Assembly: GCA_943846755.1 (NCBI GenBank)
Contig: OX044365.1
Span: forward strand, 992,001 to 1,056,000
From: UBA8752 sp002336475
GTDB lineage: Bacteria; Bacteroidota; Bacteroidia; Flavobacteriales_D; Sanyastnellaceae
Direction: 5' to 3'
DNA length: 64,000 nt
Shown here: piece by piece, positions 16,501 to 25,100 of the stretch
Layout of the letters: each line of letters begins with the position of its first letter
How positions within the stretch are numbered: position 1 is the stretch's first letter
Made by a program: the position numbers and the translations under genes
The notes under the pieces: model-generated
Databases searched by the model: none
Told to the model about the DNA's origin: nothing
Seen by the model: the letters and a program-made list of their open reading frames with translations, nothing else

Positions 16501-18084
16501 AGGCTGATCCAGGGCAAACCTGAGCACCGGACCGTACAGGCGGTCGCGTAAAAAAGCGAGCAGACCGCGCATGCTCCGCTCGACAGCATTGGGCTTGAAG
16601 TCGCGCCGGAGGGCCTTGCTGTGGCCCACGTGGGCGGGCAGAATGAGCGCGCCCTCGACCAAGCTAAACAACAGCGTGAGCATGATGACGGCGGCCATGT
16701 CTCCGAAGAAATCGCCGAGGGTGCCCTCGATAAAAAAGAAGGATGCAAAGGCCACCATGGTCGTGATGATGGCGGCAAATACAGCGGGCAGCACCTCCAT
16801 GGTGCCCTCGATGGTCGCTTCGAGGCGGCTTTTCCCCATTTCGTAATGCCGGTATATGTTTTCGGCAATGACGATGCCGTCGTCCACCAGGATTCCGATC
16901 ACCAGGATCATTCCAAACAAGCTGATGACATTGATGGTCACCCCCACCATGCCTGCGAATATGAACATGCCGGCAAAGGAGACAGGGATGGCCAATGCCA
17001 CCCAAAAGGCCAAGCGGATGTTGAGAAACAAGGCGAGCAGGATCACGACCAAGATGAAGCCAACCACCCCATTGTTGACCAGCAGGTCGATCCGTTGGTT
17101 CAGGACCACAGAGCTGTCGCGGATGACATCCAGCTGAAGGCCGGTGCCTACTTCTTGGGCCTGTGCATTGTAAGCCGCCATGTATTGGCGCACGAGTTCG
17201 GTGACATCGAGTATGCTTTCTGTGGTGAGGTTGTTGACCGTGACCACTGCAGCTGGACGGCCATTGAACCAATTGCGCGAAGGGTCGTTGTCGGCCCATC
17301 GGTCCCGCACTTCGGCCACTTCTGAGAGGCGCACATAGCCCCCTTCGGCATCGGCGCGCAATACAACGTCCCCCAGCGCTTGGGCATCGTAACCCCGAAA
17401 CCTGCCGCGCAGGATGAGCTCCTCCCGGTCCGTTTTGAGCCGTCCCCCTGTCGTCTCGATGTTGGCAGCGCGGATGGCGGCCCCCACCTCGCCGATCGTC
17501 AGGTTGAGTTCGGACAGGCGGTCTGCCTGAACCGTCACTTCGATTTCCTCTCCTGGAAACCCGCTGAGCGACACCTGACTGATGCCCTCCAAGGCGCGCA
17601 GGTCTTGCTCGATGCGTCGCGCTTCGGTTTTCAATGCGCGCAGGTCATCTACACCCGTCACAGCAAAGGTGATGGACACCCCAATTGATTCCTGCTTGAA
17701 TACAATGGGTGGCTCCATCCCGACAGGAAAAGACGCAATCCGGTCGACGGCGTTTTTTACGTCTTGAAGAATTTCGTCGGTTTCGTTTTCGTTGATGACC
17801 GTCACCGTAATGCTGCCTGCATTTTCTGAGCAGACGGACTTGACCTGATCAAGCCCTGCAATGCCCTGCAGGTTCTCCTCGATCTTGGCCACAATCCCCT
17901 CCTCAATTTCTGCCGGTGAAGCACCTGGATAGATGACCTGAACTTGGATGACCTTGGACTCTGTGACGGGGAAGAAATTGCTTTTCATCCCATTCATGCC
18001 CACCCAACCCGCGGCGAGCAGGGCGAAAACGAGCAGGTCGCCCAGCAGGTTGTACTTGACGAAAGTTTGGATCAGATGGCGCAT
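13531..18084 (-). CDS. RND efflux permease fused to TolC-like outer-membrane factor
   Basis: The 1517-residue protein combines two parts of a tripartite pump. Residues 1 to about 1040 are an AcrB/HAE1-type RND permease: an N-terminal membrane segment, the porter segment YPGASPAEIEEGIVAKIEENL, and transmembrane bundles carrying GILVDDGIVIAENIYRHYE and GILVNDALVFVAAFN. After a short cytosolic linker there is a second hydrophobic segment (NALGVALLLGFSLLGGAAA, about 1057-1075) with a signal-peptidase-like site AQ-S at 1078-1079. Residues 1080-1517 are a TolC family outer-membrane efflux protein with two coiled-coil repeats (LSREQAIATALERHYGIRVA at the first). The adaptor gene lies 14 bp upstream in the same direction. 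The substrate is unknown. The internal signal may allow cleavage into two proteins. Confidence 0.92.
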   Translation of the reverse strand: MRHLIQTFVKYNLLGDLLVFALLAAGWVGMNGMKSNFFPVTESKVIQVQVIYPGASPAEIEEGIVAKIEENLQGIAGLDQVKSVCSENAGSITVTVINENETDEILQDVKNAVDRIASFPVGMEPPIVFKQESIGVSITFAVTGVDDLRALKTEARRIEQDLRALEGISQVSLSGFPGEEIEVTVQADRLSELNLTIGEVGAAIRAANIETTGGRLKTDREELILRGRFRGYDAQALGDVVLRADAEGGYVRLSEVAEVRDRWADNDPSRNWFNGRPAAVVTVNNLTTESILDVTELVRQYMAAYNAQAQEVGTGLQLDVIRDSSVVLNQRIDLLVNNGVVGFILVVILLALFLNIRLAFWVALAIPVSFAGMFIFAGMVGVTINVISLFGMILVIGILVDDGIVIAENIYRHYEMGKSRLEATIEGTMEVLPAVFAAIITTMVAFASFFFIEGTLGDFFGDMAAVIMLTLLFSLVEGALILPAHVGHSKALRRDFKPNAVERSMRGLLAFLRDRLYGPVLRFALDQPWIAFSTIVALFLITVPGLIGSGLVKTTFFPPIEGDNLTVSLSMVSGTREGVTQVELDRIEEVVWEVNGELSAQREDSLNMVLAVDKRIGPNAHTGTLNIQLLDGERRNMRTMDISAMVRQRVGTVYGSENLSFASFSPFGRPVSVSLLGNNLDDLNAATNELKTAMLEREDLKDVTDNNQQGLKELEIRPKPRAMQWGLTRASIMTQVREGFFGSEVQRLQRGRDEVRVWVRLDEADRNSASDLQRFRIRTPEGGLVPLEEIADVALVNGITSINRLYGAREVQVSADLAGPEVSASDANADIKANVVPAILAKYPSIRASYEGQNREQAKSQSSISAVMPLIFALMLFVVILAFRSPLQALAVFGLIPFGMVGISLGHWMLGAQISLFSILGLIALIGILVNDALVFVAAFNSNMKAGSELRTAIWDAGMSRFRPILLTSITTVAGLTPLMLNKSFQAQFLIPMAISVAFGLLFVTVIILILLPVYLLWINPLHRSWVWVKRGDWTSREAAEPAVREEAGFSQGPSSNALGVALLLGFSLLGGAAASAQSAAGPVAEPLSREQAIATALERHYGIRVARLNQDLAEVGDDWGAAGALPQVGVSLGTSASVNDQTDNPSTFLPIATQSQAIAPAAQLQWTLFDGMGMFAAKDRLGLVALQAEGNVELLVESTVQAVMNAYDALLVQQKSAGVLRAALGLTRQRLKRIETATALGTAGTFDRLQFENALLTDSTALLRQQTAVRAARRNLNLLMVQPEGAKWTLTSTLVEPTEEGDLVALQAELTSQNQALRNAVLSRELAEAGVRQARARLYPVVGLTANWGNNRGAVGTNSLIPDSAFFNPYRNGDVTTNVTNYGAALTLNFNLFNGGATRRAIQQAEIQVDMAGLERDRLESEARHALAQAWDRRAAAAAIHDMAGQRTDNARLAAEIGASRYRDGVLNAIDFRGLDVAVLQAEAAQLSAHQEWSSAHWEVLRLIGGLRAGDITNAR

Positions 18085-18098
18085 GGCTCGGTGCGGAC

Positions 18099-19220
18099 TT
18101 AACGGTTGACGACCTCTACGAGCAAGCCCTCATGGGCTCCGGATATCGGTTCAGCGAGCAACGCCGTACCTGGATTGACCCCTCCTACCAGGACGCGGTC
18201 TCCATCGCGGTGCAGCACATCTACTGGCATTGAAACCAGCTTTCCCTCGCTGACGGCAAAGACCTCATCTCCTTTGAGCAGCGCTGCGTCAAGCTCGAGT
18301 GCCGATGTCATTGGGTCCAGGGAAATGGCGCCGCTGAGGTAGCGGCCATCGCGCAAGGAGTGGCCCTCTGTGGCCCTGACCTCGCAGTAAACGCTGGTGG
18401 ACTGGGTGGAAGGGTCCACCGTTCCAGCAATGCGGGACACCTCGCCCCGCGCTACTGCAGCACCGTCGGCGCCGAACAGCTCTACCTCATTCCCGATGCT
18501 GAGCTTATCGAGGTGACGCGCATGCACCGCTGACTTAACCTCAAACCTCTGTGTTCCCACCAATGTACCCAATGGCTGACCGGTCCTGACCATGGACCCC
18601 GGCTGAACGGAAGCTCCAGTAATCACTCCGTCAAAAGGTGCCTGCAGGGAGAATTTTGAAAGCCGCTCTTCAGCGGCCTGAACGGCGTGGTGGCCCGAGA
18701 TGATGCCCCGTCCAGTCAGGTATAAACGCTCGCGGTCCGAAGTCGGTTCTGGCAATGGAAGCAGCTTGTTGGCCACGTCCAAGTCTCGAACGTAAGCCTG
18801 CCAGACGTCAGCGCGCTCCGGAAAATCCAGTTGGAGATCGGCAAGAGAACCCGCGAGCAATTGGAGCCATTGGCTGCGTTGAGCCAGCAGATTGGCGCGG
18901 GTCTCAGTGTCATCTATGCGCAGCATGACTTCACCTGAGCGGTAGCGTTCCCCTTCACGAAATTCTTTGCCTCCCACGGGCAGCATACCACTGACCTCAG
19001 AAAGCACGGTCATGCGGTTCAATGCTTGGACCCTGCCTTCGATGCCCACGTTGGGGACCACCGTGTCAGGGAAAGCTGGGGCAACCTTTACAGCCCTTGC
19101 AACAGCTGGACGGGGCTTTACAGGAGGCGTCTCCTTCATCCCAATCAGCCCATTCATGGCGAAAATTCCAAAGGCCAAAATGGCCGCGCCCGCGAGGGCC
19201 CTTAAAACACTTTTGATCAT
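18099..19220 (-). CDS. RND efflux periplasmic adaptor (HlyD/MFP family)
   Basis: The 373-residue protein links the inner-membrane RND permease to the outer-membrane factor. It has one N-terminal membrane or signal segment (VLRALAGAAILAFGIFAM). It then shows the lipoyl half-motifs (IEGRVQALNRMTVLSEVSGML with EFREGERYRSGEVMLRID, and SLQAPFDGVITGASVQPGSMVRTGQPLGTLV), a helical hairpin of about 100 residues between them, and beta-barrel and membrane-proximal domains. The start at 19220 (MIKSVLRAL) gives the usual N-terminus; a frame extending 57 bp further upstream has no support. It is the first gene of an operon with the fused permease-TolC gene. Confidence 0.93.
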   Translation of the reverse strand: MIKSVLRALAGAAILAFGIFAMNGLIGMKETPPVKPRPAVARAVKVAPAFPDTVVPNVGIEGRVQALNRMTVLSEVSGMLPVGGKEFREGERYRSGEVMLRIDDTETRANLLAQRSQWLQLLAGSLADLQLDFPERADVWQAYVRDLDVANKLLPLPEPTSDRERLYLTGRGIISGHHAVQAAEERLSKFSLQAPFDGVITGASVQPGSMVRTGQPLGTLVGTQRFEVKSAVHARHLDKLSIGNEVELFGADGAAVARGEVSRIAGTVDPSTQSTSVYCEVRATEGHSLRDGRYLSGAISLDPMTSALELDAALLKGDEVFAVSEGKLVSMPVDVLHRDGDRVLVGGVNPGTALLAEPISGAHEGLLVEVVNR

Positions 19221-19300
19221 GGTGCAGTGGTCACATTCCGGGTACGAATGCTTTTTAAACCGGAATGAACTGCACAAAGTTCACTCAAAATCTCCTCCAC

Positions 19301-22033
19301 TCAATGGACGACAAGGAGACTTTGTGCGGCCTGTTCCCCTGCCGCTGTTAAATGCAACTGATAGAGTCCTGCCGGGATGTTGGACACATCAAAAGAAACC
19401 ACACAGTCGGCACCAGGATGGGCATCGGTCGTTCCGAGATCGCGGACCTTCTGTCCGGCCATATCCAACACTGCCGCGTGCACGCGGAGCGGCTCTTCCA
19501 CTGCGAACCGCAGCACGACGTCGCCGGCCGCAGGATTGGGAGACAGCCCCGTCATTTGAATGTGACCCGTGCGGCCCTGTGGCAGAGCCTCTGTGCGGTC
19601 TGCCGTTCCGCCTTCCAATTCTGGACAAGGGTCACCAGAAGACTGCACTTGGTAACTGAACGTTGTGGTGTTGCCTGCGCAATCCGTCGCCGTGTATGTT
19701 CGGGTCACCGTAAAGGGCAAACAGCACTCGATTTCTCCGTGCAAATCGCCACAGCATTGGATGTCGGTCGCAACGACAATACCATTGTCCACCACATCTC
19801 CCGAATAGGTCAGGGTGCTGCCGAAGCCGTAACCCGCATTGTGTTGGTTGGCCCCTTCACCCACTTGCGTGCCGTAGAACTTGCTTTCGGGATGATGCGA
19901 CAAGGTCAAAGCGGACCCTGCATATTCCCCCCAACCGGTGAGGGTACCCTGATCCAAGATGTAATACATCCAATTTTGGGCCTGAGAAAGGTCCGCACAG
20001 GCCCCTTTAAAGCCAGAAGGAACGCCACGGTTGTTCCACCCCACCCAATCCAGGCCCTCGTTGAAATGAGCGGTGATGTCGAACCCCGCATTGGGGTTGT
20101 CCAAGGCCATCACGGACCAGGTCAAGCTCCAGGTGGCGTCGTCGAACACCTGCACTTCCCCCACCCCCATGCCGGTGAAGTAGGCCACCTGCTCGTCCGA
20201 CCCTGGAAAGCAAAACAAGCGAAGTGCGTGGGTGGTGTCGCCTTCGCAGGTCAGTCCATTCTCAAAGGGGTCGGGTTGCTGGGCTGCGCAAGCCTGCTGG
20301 GCGCCGGGGACCGGGGCATATCCGCTGGTCGCGGTTTCACTGTAGACGACGGTCGCTCCACAATTGTCAGAAACGGTCACCAGACAAGGCGGTGGCAATG
20401 TCACGGATCCATCTGAGGAGCAACAGGCTTCGATGACATCGCCGTTGGCCAGTCCACAGGTATTTACAAATACAGGCGCTTCCGAATCTGTCACCGTGAT
20501 GGTCTGCACGCATGCCGCCATGACGGAGTTTCCGCAAGCATCTGTGGCGGTGGCCGTCCACGTCCGCTCCACCACGGTCTGGCCATTGCATGGGGAGGAC
20601 ACTTGGTCCTCAAACGTGACCTCCACCGTTGGAATGGGGTCCAACGCATCGTTGGCCGCGGCGGTGGCTTCTCCATAGAGCTGCAATTCCAACGGGTCAT
20701 TGCAACCGCCATCAAAGGTCAGCTGGGTATCTGGCGGACACACCAACTCCATGGTCGGGGCAGTGTAATCGGGGAACACAATGGCCTGCTCGCATGAAGC
20801 TGAATTGCCGCAGGCGTCCGTGGCCGTCCACACCCTCAAGATGCCCTCCGCATTTTCTTGAGAAAGTGCCAGGGCCGCATCTGAATAGGTCACGACGACC
20901 GTTCCGCAGGCGTCCGTGGCAGTCGCCAAACCTGTTGAGGCCGGATGGGGCGCATCGCCGCAGCCCAACTCCACATCAGGGGGACAAGCGATCACCGGTG
21001 CCGCAGTGTCGCTCAGCAAGAGCGTTTGAGTGCAAGACAATGTGGTGTCAAAATCCGCCTGAGACCATTGTGCTGAGAAGGTGCGGACCACGGTGATTGG
21101 ACAGCTTCCAAAGGTGATGTCAGACCAGGTCCATGACACCGAGGGGATGACCGTATCACAGGTCAAAAGTCCAGAGGCCACCTCGGTCGAACAGCAGGTG
21201 TAGGTGACTTCAGGCAGGCCCAGGGTCAGCGCCGAGGTATCTGCACCCGCATGGCAGGCCAACGTCACTTCATCCGGACAGCTCACCTCCAAAATGCAGG
21301 TGGGTCCGCAATCATTGCCCCCATCTCCGTCGTCTTCGTCCTCGTCTTCGTCTTCGTCTTCGTCTTCGTCAGTCTCACATCCTGGCCAAATCAGGTCATC
21401 GGTGACCCCTTCACCGTCAACAAAAGCTTCATTGAACTGCGTCAAGGCTTCCACCAAGTCAGAAAGAGTACCCGAAGAGGCCATGCAGCCTCCGATGATC
21501 AAATCTGCTGTATCCATGACGGCTTCTACAGACCATCCAGCATAAGGCCCCTCAGAGAAAACAAGTTCCTGCAGACCTGTTTCAGCAGCTCCGAACCCCC
21601 CATCAATGGCATCGAACCCCAGCGACAATTTGGCCGCCAAGAGCTGCCCTGAAAGCACTCCGGCTGCACCCGTTGGGTTTTCCGCGTCAAAACTGAAAAC
21701 AGAAGCAGGGCCACCTTGGGGCAGGAATGCTGCAACACTTGCTGCATCTGCGAACGACCATTGGTATCCATCGCCACAACCCAAAGTGACACCTTCGGGA
21801 AAAGCCGCATTGAATTGGGCCTGGAGGTAACAACCGGGATTTGAACCCGAGCATTCCGCAATGCCCCACCCCCCTTGGGTCTGGGTTCGAAAATCACCAG
21901 GCTCGAATGGGGGACAAGGGCTCTGCGCCCTGATCCCAACGCATGACCAAATCCACAAGAACATGACAGCTCCTGTCGTACGGGGCACCATCAGGTTCAA
22001 AGGCCTTCGGCTGTGGGTATTCAAGCGCATCAT
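19301..22033 (-). CDS. Secreted HYR-like repeat protein with T9SS type A sorting domain
   Basis: The roughly 910-residue protein has a signal peptide (LWIWSCVGIRAQ). An N-terminal domain of about 190 residues, unknown but rich in Gly and Ala, is followed by an acidic Asp-Glu tract. Several HYR-like Ig domains come next, marked by CPPDVELGCGDA, TATDACGNSASCEQAIVFPDYTAP and VTDSEAPVFVN. A further cysteine-containing domain (about 620-790) may be lectin-like. The end (LSPNPAAGDVVLRF to LLVVH, about 825-910) is a T9SS type A sorting domain. It is probably a surface adhesin or structural protein; no catalytic motif was seen. The start could instead be the Met about 15 residues further in (21991), directly before the signal peptide. 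Confidence 0.85.
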   Translation of the reverse strand: MMRLNTHSRRPLNLMVPRTTGAVMFLWIWSCVGIRAQSPCPPFEPGDFRTQTQGGWGIAECSGSNPGCYLQAQFNAAFPEGVTLGCGDGYQWSFADAASVAAFLPQGGPASVFSFDAENPTGAAGVLSGQLLAAKLSLGFDAIDGGFGAAETGLQELVFSEGPYAGWSVEAVMDTADLIIGGCMASSGTLSDLVEALTQFNEAFVDGEGVTDDLIWPGCETDEDEDEDEDEDEDDGDGGNDCGPTCILEVSCPDEVTLACHAGADTSALTLGLPEVTYTCCSTEVASGLLTCDTVIPSVSWTWSDITFGSCPITVVRTFSAQWSQADFDTTLSCTQTLLLSDTAAPVIACPPDVELGCGDAPHPASTGLATATDACGTVVVTYSDAALALSQENAEGILRVWTATDACGNSASCEQAIVFPDYTAPTMELVCPPDTQLTFDGGCNDPLELQLYGEATAAANDALDPIPTVEVTFEDQVSSPCNGQTVVERTWTATATDACGNSVMAACVQTITVTDSEAPVFVNTCGLANGDVIEACCSSDGSVTLPPPCLVTVSDNCGATVVYSETATSGYAPVPGAQQACAAQQPDPFENGLTCEGDTTHALRLFCFPGSDEQVAYFTGMGVGEVQVFDDATWSLTWSVMALDNPNAGFDITAHFNEGLDWVGWNNRGVPSGFKGACADLSQAQNWMYYILDQGTLTGWGEYAGSALTLSHHPESKFYGTQVGEGANQHNAGYGFGSTLTYSGDVVDNGIVVATDIQCCGDLHGEIECCLPFTVTRTYTATDCAGNTTTFSYQVQSSGDPCPELEGGTADRTEALPQGRTGHIQMTGLSPNPAAGDVVLRFAVEEPLRVHAAVLDMAGQKVRDLGTTDAHPGADCVVSFDVSNIPAGLYQLHLTAAGEQAAQSLLVVH
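21331..21370. repeat. Hexanucleotide microsatellite encoding an Asp-Glu tract
   Basis: On the plus strand the tract is built from cgtctt units with one imperfect unit (cgtcct). On the coding strand it reads as alternating GAC and GAA/GAG codons. It encodes about seven Asp-Glu pairs inside the HYR-like protein. Because the unit is 6 bp, slippage would lengthen or shorten the acidic linker without shifting the frame. Confidence 0.85.
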
Positions 22034-22173
22034 CACAACAGGGGTTTGTTCCTGTTACGTTGCTTTGATTTTACAGGTTACAAATCGGCTACGATGACAA
22101 ATCTCATTGCCCACATGCCTCCTCTGCGTCGTAAATTGATGTTGCGCCTTCACCAGCGCCCTAAACCAAAGGC

Positions 22174-25100
22174 ATGAAGTTTCCCTTCCTTACCCTCCTG
22201 ACCATGCTGTCGGGCTTTGCTTTCGCTCAAGCGTCCTCGTTGACCGGTTCTGAAACCGCCAACAACACCTCTCCACAACGGACTTGCGCTACCCATGAAA
22301 AGCACATCGAAATGATGGGGCTACAGAAGTACGCAGAAGCACGCGGGCGCATCGACAGCCACCGGGCTGAATGGGAGCCCATTGTGGAGCAACAACGGGC
22401 CACCGGTCAAAGCGTTGTGGTGACCATCCCTGTGGTGTTTCACGTTTTGTACGCCAACAGCACAGAAAACATTGCGGACAGCGAAATTCTGGAGCAATTG
22501 CAAACCTTGAATGACGACTTTCGGCGCCTCAACAGCGACGCTGACAACATTTGGTCGGAGGCTGCAGATACTGAGATTGAATTCTGTCTGGCCTCCTTTG
22601 ACCCCGACGGCGCGCCCACCAATGGCATTTTGCGGGTTCCGACCAGCGTTTCCAGCTTTGGATCCAACAACGCCATGAAATTCACCGCTCAAGGTGGATC
22701 TGATGCATGGCCTGCCTCCGACTATTTGAATTTCTGGGTGTGCAATTTGGGTGGAGGTTTGCTCGGCTACGCTCAATTCCCAGGAGGTGCTGCTGCCACC
22801 GATGGTGTGGTGTGTGGATATCCCTTTGTGGGCAACAACGGTCCCGGCGCCGGCATTTACAACCTCGGCCGCACCGGAACCCATGAGGTCGGCCACTGGT
22901 TGGATTTGCGGCACATCTGGGGAGATGGAGGTTGCGGAGTGGACGACGGCGTGTCCGACACCCCCGAATCTGATGCCTCGAACTTCAACTGTGCCATCGG
23001 CCACGAAAGCTGCGGGTCGGTCGATATGGTACAGAACTACATGGACTACTCGCAGGATGCGTGCATGAACCTGTTCACCGCTGGACAGGCCGTACGCATG
23101 CAAGCGCTGTTCCAACCTGGCGGAGAACGCGCCAGCTTGTTGAATTCCGATGGTTGCGCACCACCGTGTGAAGTTTCCTGTGGATGCACAGACGATGCTG
23201 CCTGCAACTTCGACGCGAATGCCTTGAACGACGATGGGTCCTGTGACTTTAGTTGTTACGGGTGCACCGATTCCAATGCTTGCAACTACGACGCCGACGC
23301 GACCATCAACGATGGGTCTTGTGTTTCTGGTACCCCGCAAGCCTTCGAAATGACGGTGAATACCGACGACTATCCGGGCGAAACAACATGGTCTGTGGTC
23401 AATGATGCCACAGGTGATGTGGTCATGTCGGGAGGCCCATACGGAACCTCTGGAACGGCATATACCTCTAGCGAGCTCGTATGCGCCAATTCCGCGTGCT
23501 TCACCCTGACCATCAACGACAGTTTTGGAGATGGCATCTGCTGTGGTTTTGGAAATGGCAGTTATGCGCTCACAGTAAACGGAGAAGTCGTGGCTTCTGG
23601 CGGCAGCTTTACAACCTCGGAGTCCAGCAACTTCTGCGTAGAACCTTCCACCCTTGAAGGCTGCACCGACCCCACGGCATGCAATTATGACAGCACGGCA
23701 GAAGTGGACGACGGCTCATGTGCCGATGTGGATGCCTGCGGAGTATGTGGCGGCCCTGGTGCCGTTCTGGATTGCGGATGCTCCGACATTCCCACTGGAG
23801 ATTGCGACTGCAATGGCACCCAACTCGATGCCATTGGCGTCTGTGGCGGGTCTTGCGGAGCAGACCTCGACGCCGATGGAATCTGCGACGACGTGGACGA
23901 TTGTGTCGGTCAACCTGACGCCCTCGGCGTCTGCAACGGCGACTGTCAATTCGATGTGGACGGAGACGGCATTTGCGACCCCTCCACCCCTCCTTCCGAG
24001 CCCTGTGTCAATGGGTTTGCTGGCATTTATCCTTGCGATCAAGTCGACCTGATGTCGCACATGAATATCACTGCAGTTGGCGGAGGAGAGATGAATGACA
24101 TTTGGGGATGGACCGACCCGCTCGACGGCAAGGAATACGCGCTCTTGGGCAAGACCACGGGTACGGCATTTATCGACATTACCGACCCCAACAACCCGGT
24201 GTTCTTGGGAGAACTCCCCACCCACACGGTGAGCTCTTCTTGGAGGGACATCAAGGTGTATGCAGACCACGCCTTCATTGTTTCTGAGGCCAGTGGTCAC
24301 GGCATGCAGGTGTTTGATTTGACCAAACTGCGCAATGTGGCGAACCCTCCTGCAACGTTCAGTTCCGATGCGCATTATGGCGGCTTTGGCAATTGCCACA
24401 ACATCGCCATCAATGAGGAGTCCGGCAGGGCTTACCCCATCGGCGCCGGAACGTTCTCGGGCGGACTGAACATCATCGACATCAGCAACCCGTTGAATCC
24501 CACTTTGATCGGCAGCTTTGCCGAAGACGGGTATTCACACGATGCTCAAATTGTCAATTACATCGGCCCAGATGCCCAGTATGCGAACAGTGAAATCGCG
24601 TTCTGCTTCAATGAAAACACCGTCACCATCGTGGACGTAACCGATGCCACCGATCCGGTGCAAATCAGCGCTACAGGCTACAGCACTTCAGCTTACACCC
24701 ACCAAGGTTGGCTGACTGAAGACCACAAGTACTTGCTCGTTAACGACGAGCTCGATGAGGGCAGCGTGAATACCCGGACTTACATCTTTGATGTGCAGGA
24801 CCTCAACAATGTGAGCCTGATTGGCACACACCTGGGCTCCACCCCTGCCATCGACCACAACCTCTACACCCATGAAGGCTTGGTCTACCAATCCAACTAC
24901 CGCGCGGGCTTGCGGATTTTGGACTTGACCAACGTCGCCCAGGGTCAACTCGAAGAAGTGGCCTTCTTTGACGTATACCCTGCCAGCAACTCTGCCCAAT
25001 TCAATGGCACATGGAGCAACTACCCCTATTTCGGTTCGGGCAATGTCATCGTGAGCCACATCGAGGAAGGGCTGTACGTTTTGCGCCCCAACATCACACC

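Noticed and set aside
16621..17325. Plus-strand frame rich in His and Asp inside the RND permease gene
   Set aside because: It is antisense to transmembrane segments of the permease; the His/Asp richness comes from the complement of hydrophobic codons.
22321..23340. Minus-strand open frame of about 339 residues over the M43 protease
   Set aside because: The plus-strand frame carries the HEVGHWLDLRH zinc motif and a signal peptide; the minus-strand frame has neither and is a shadow of biased codon use.
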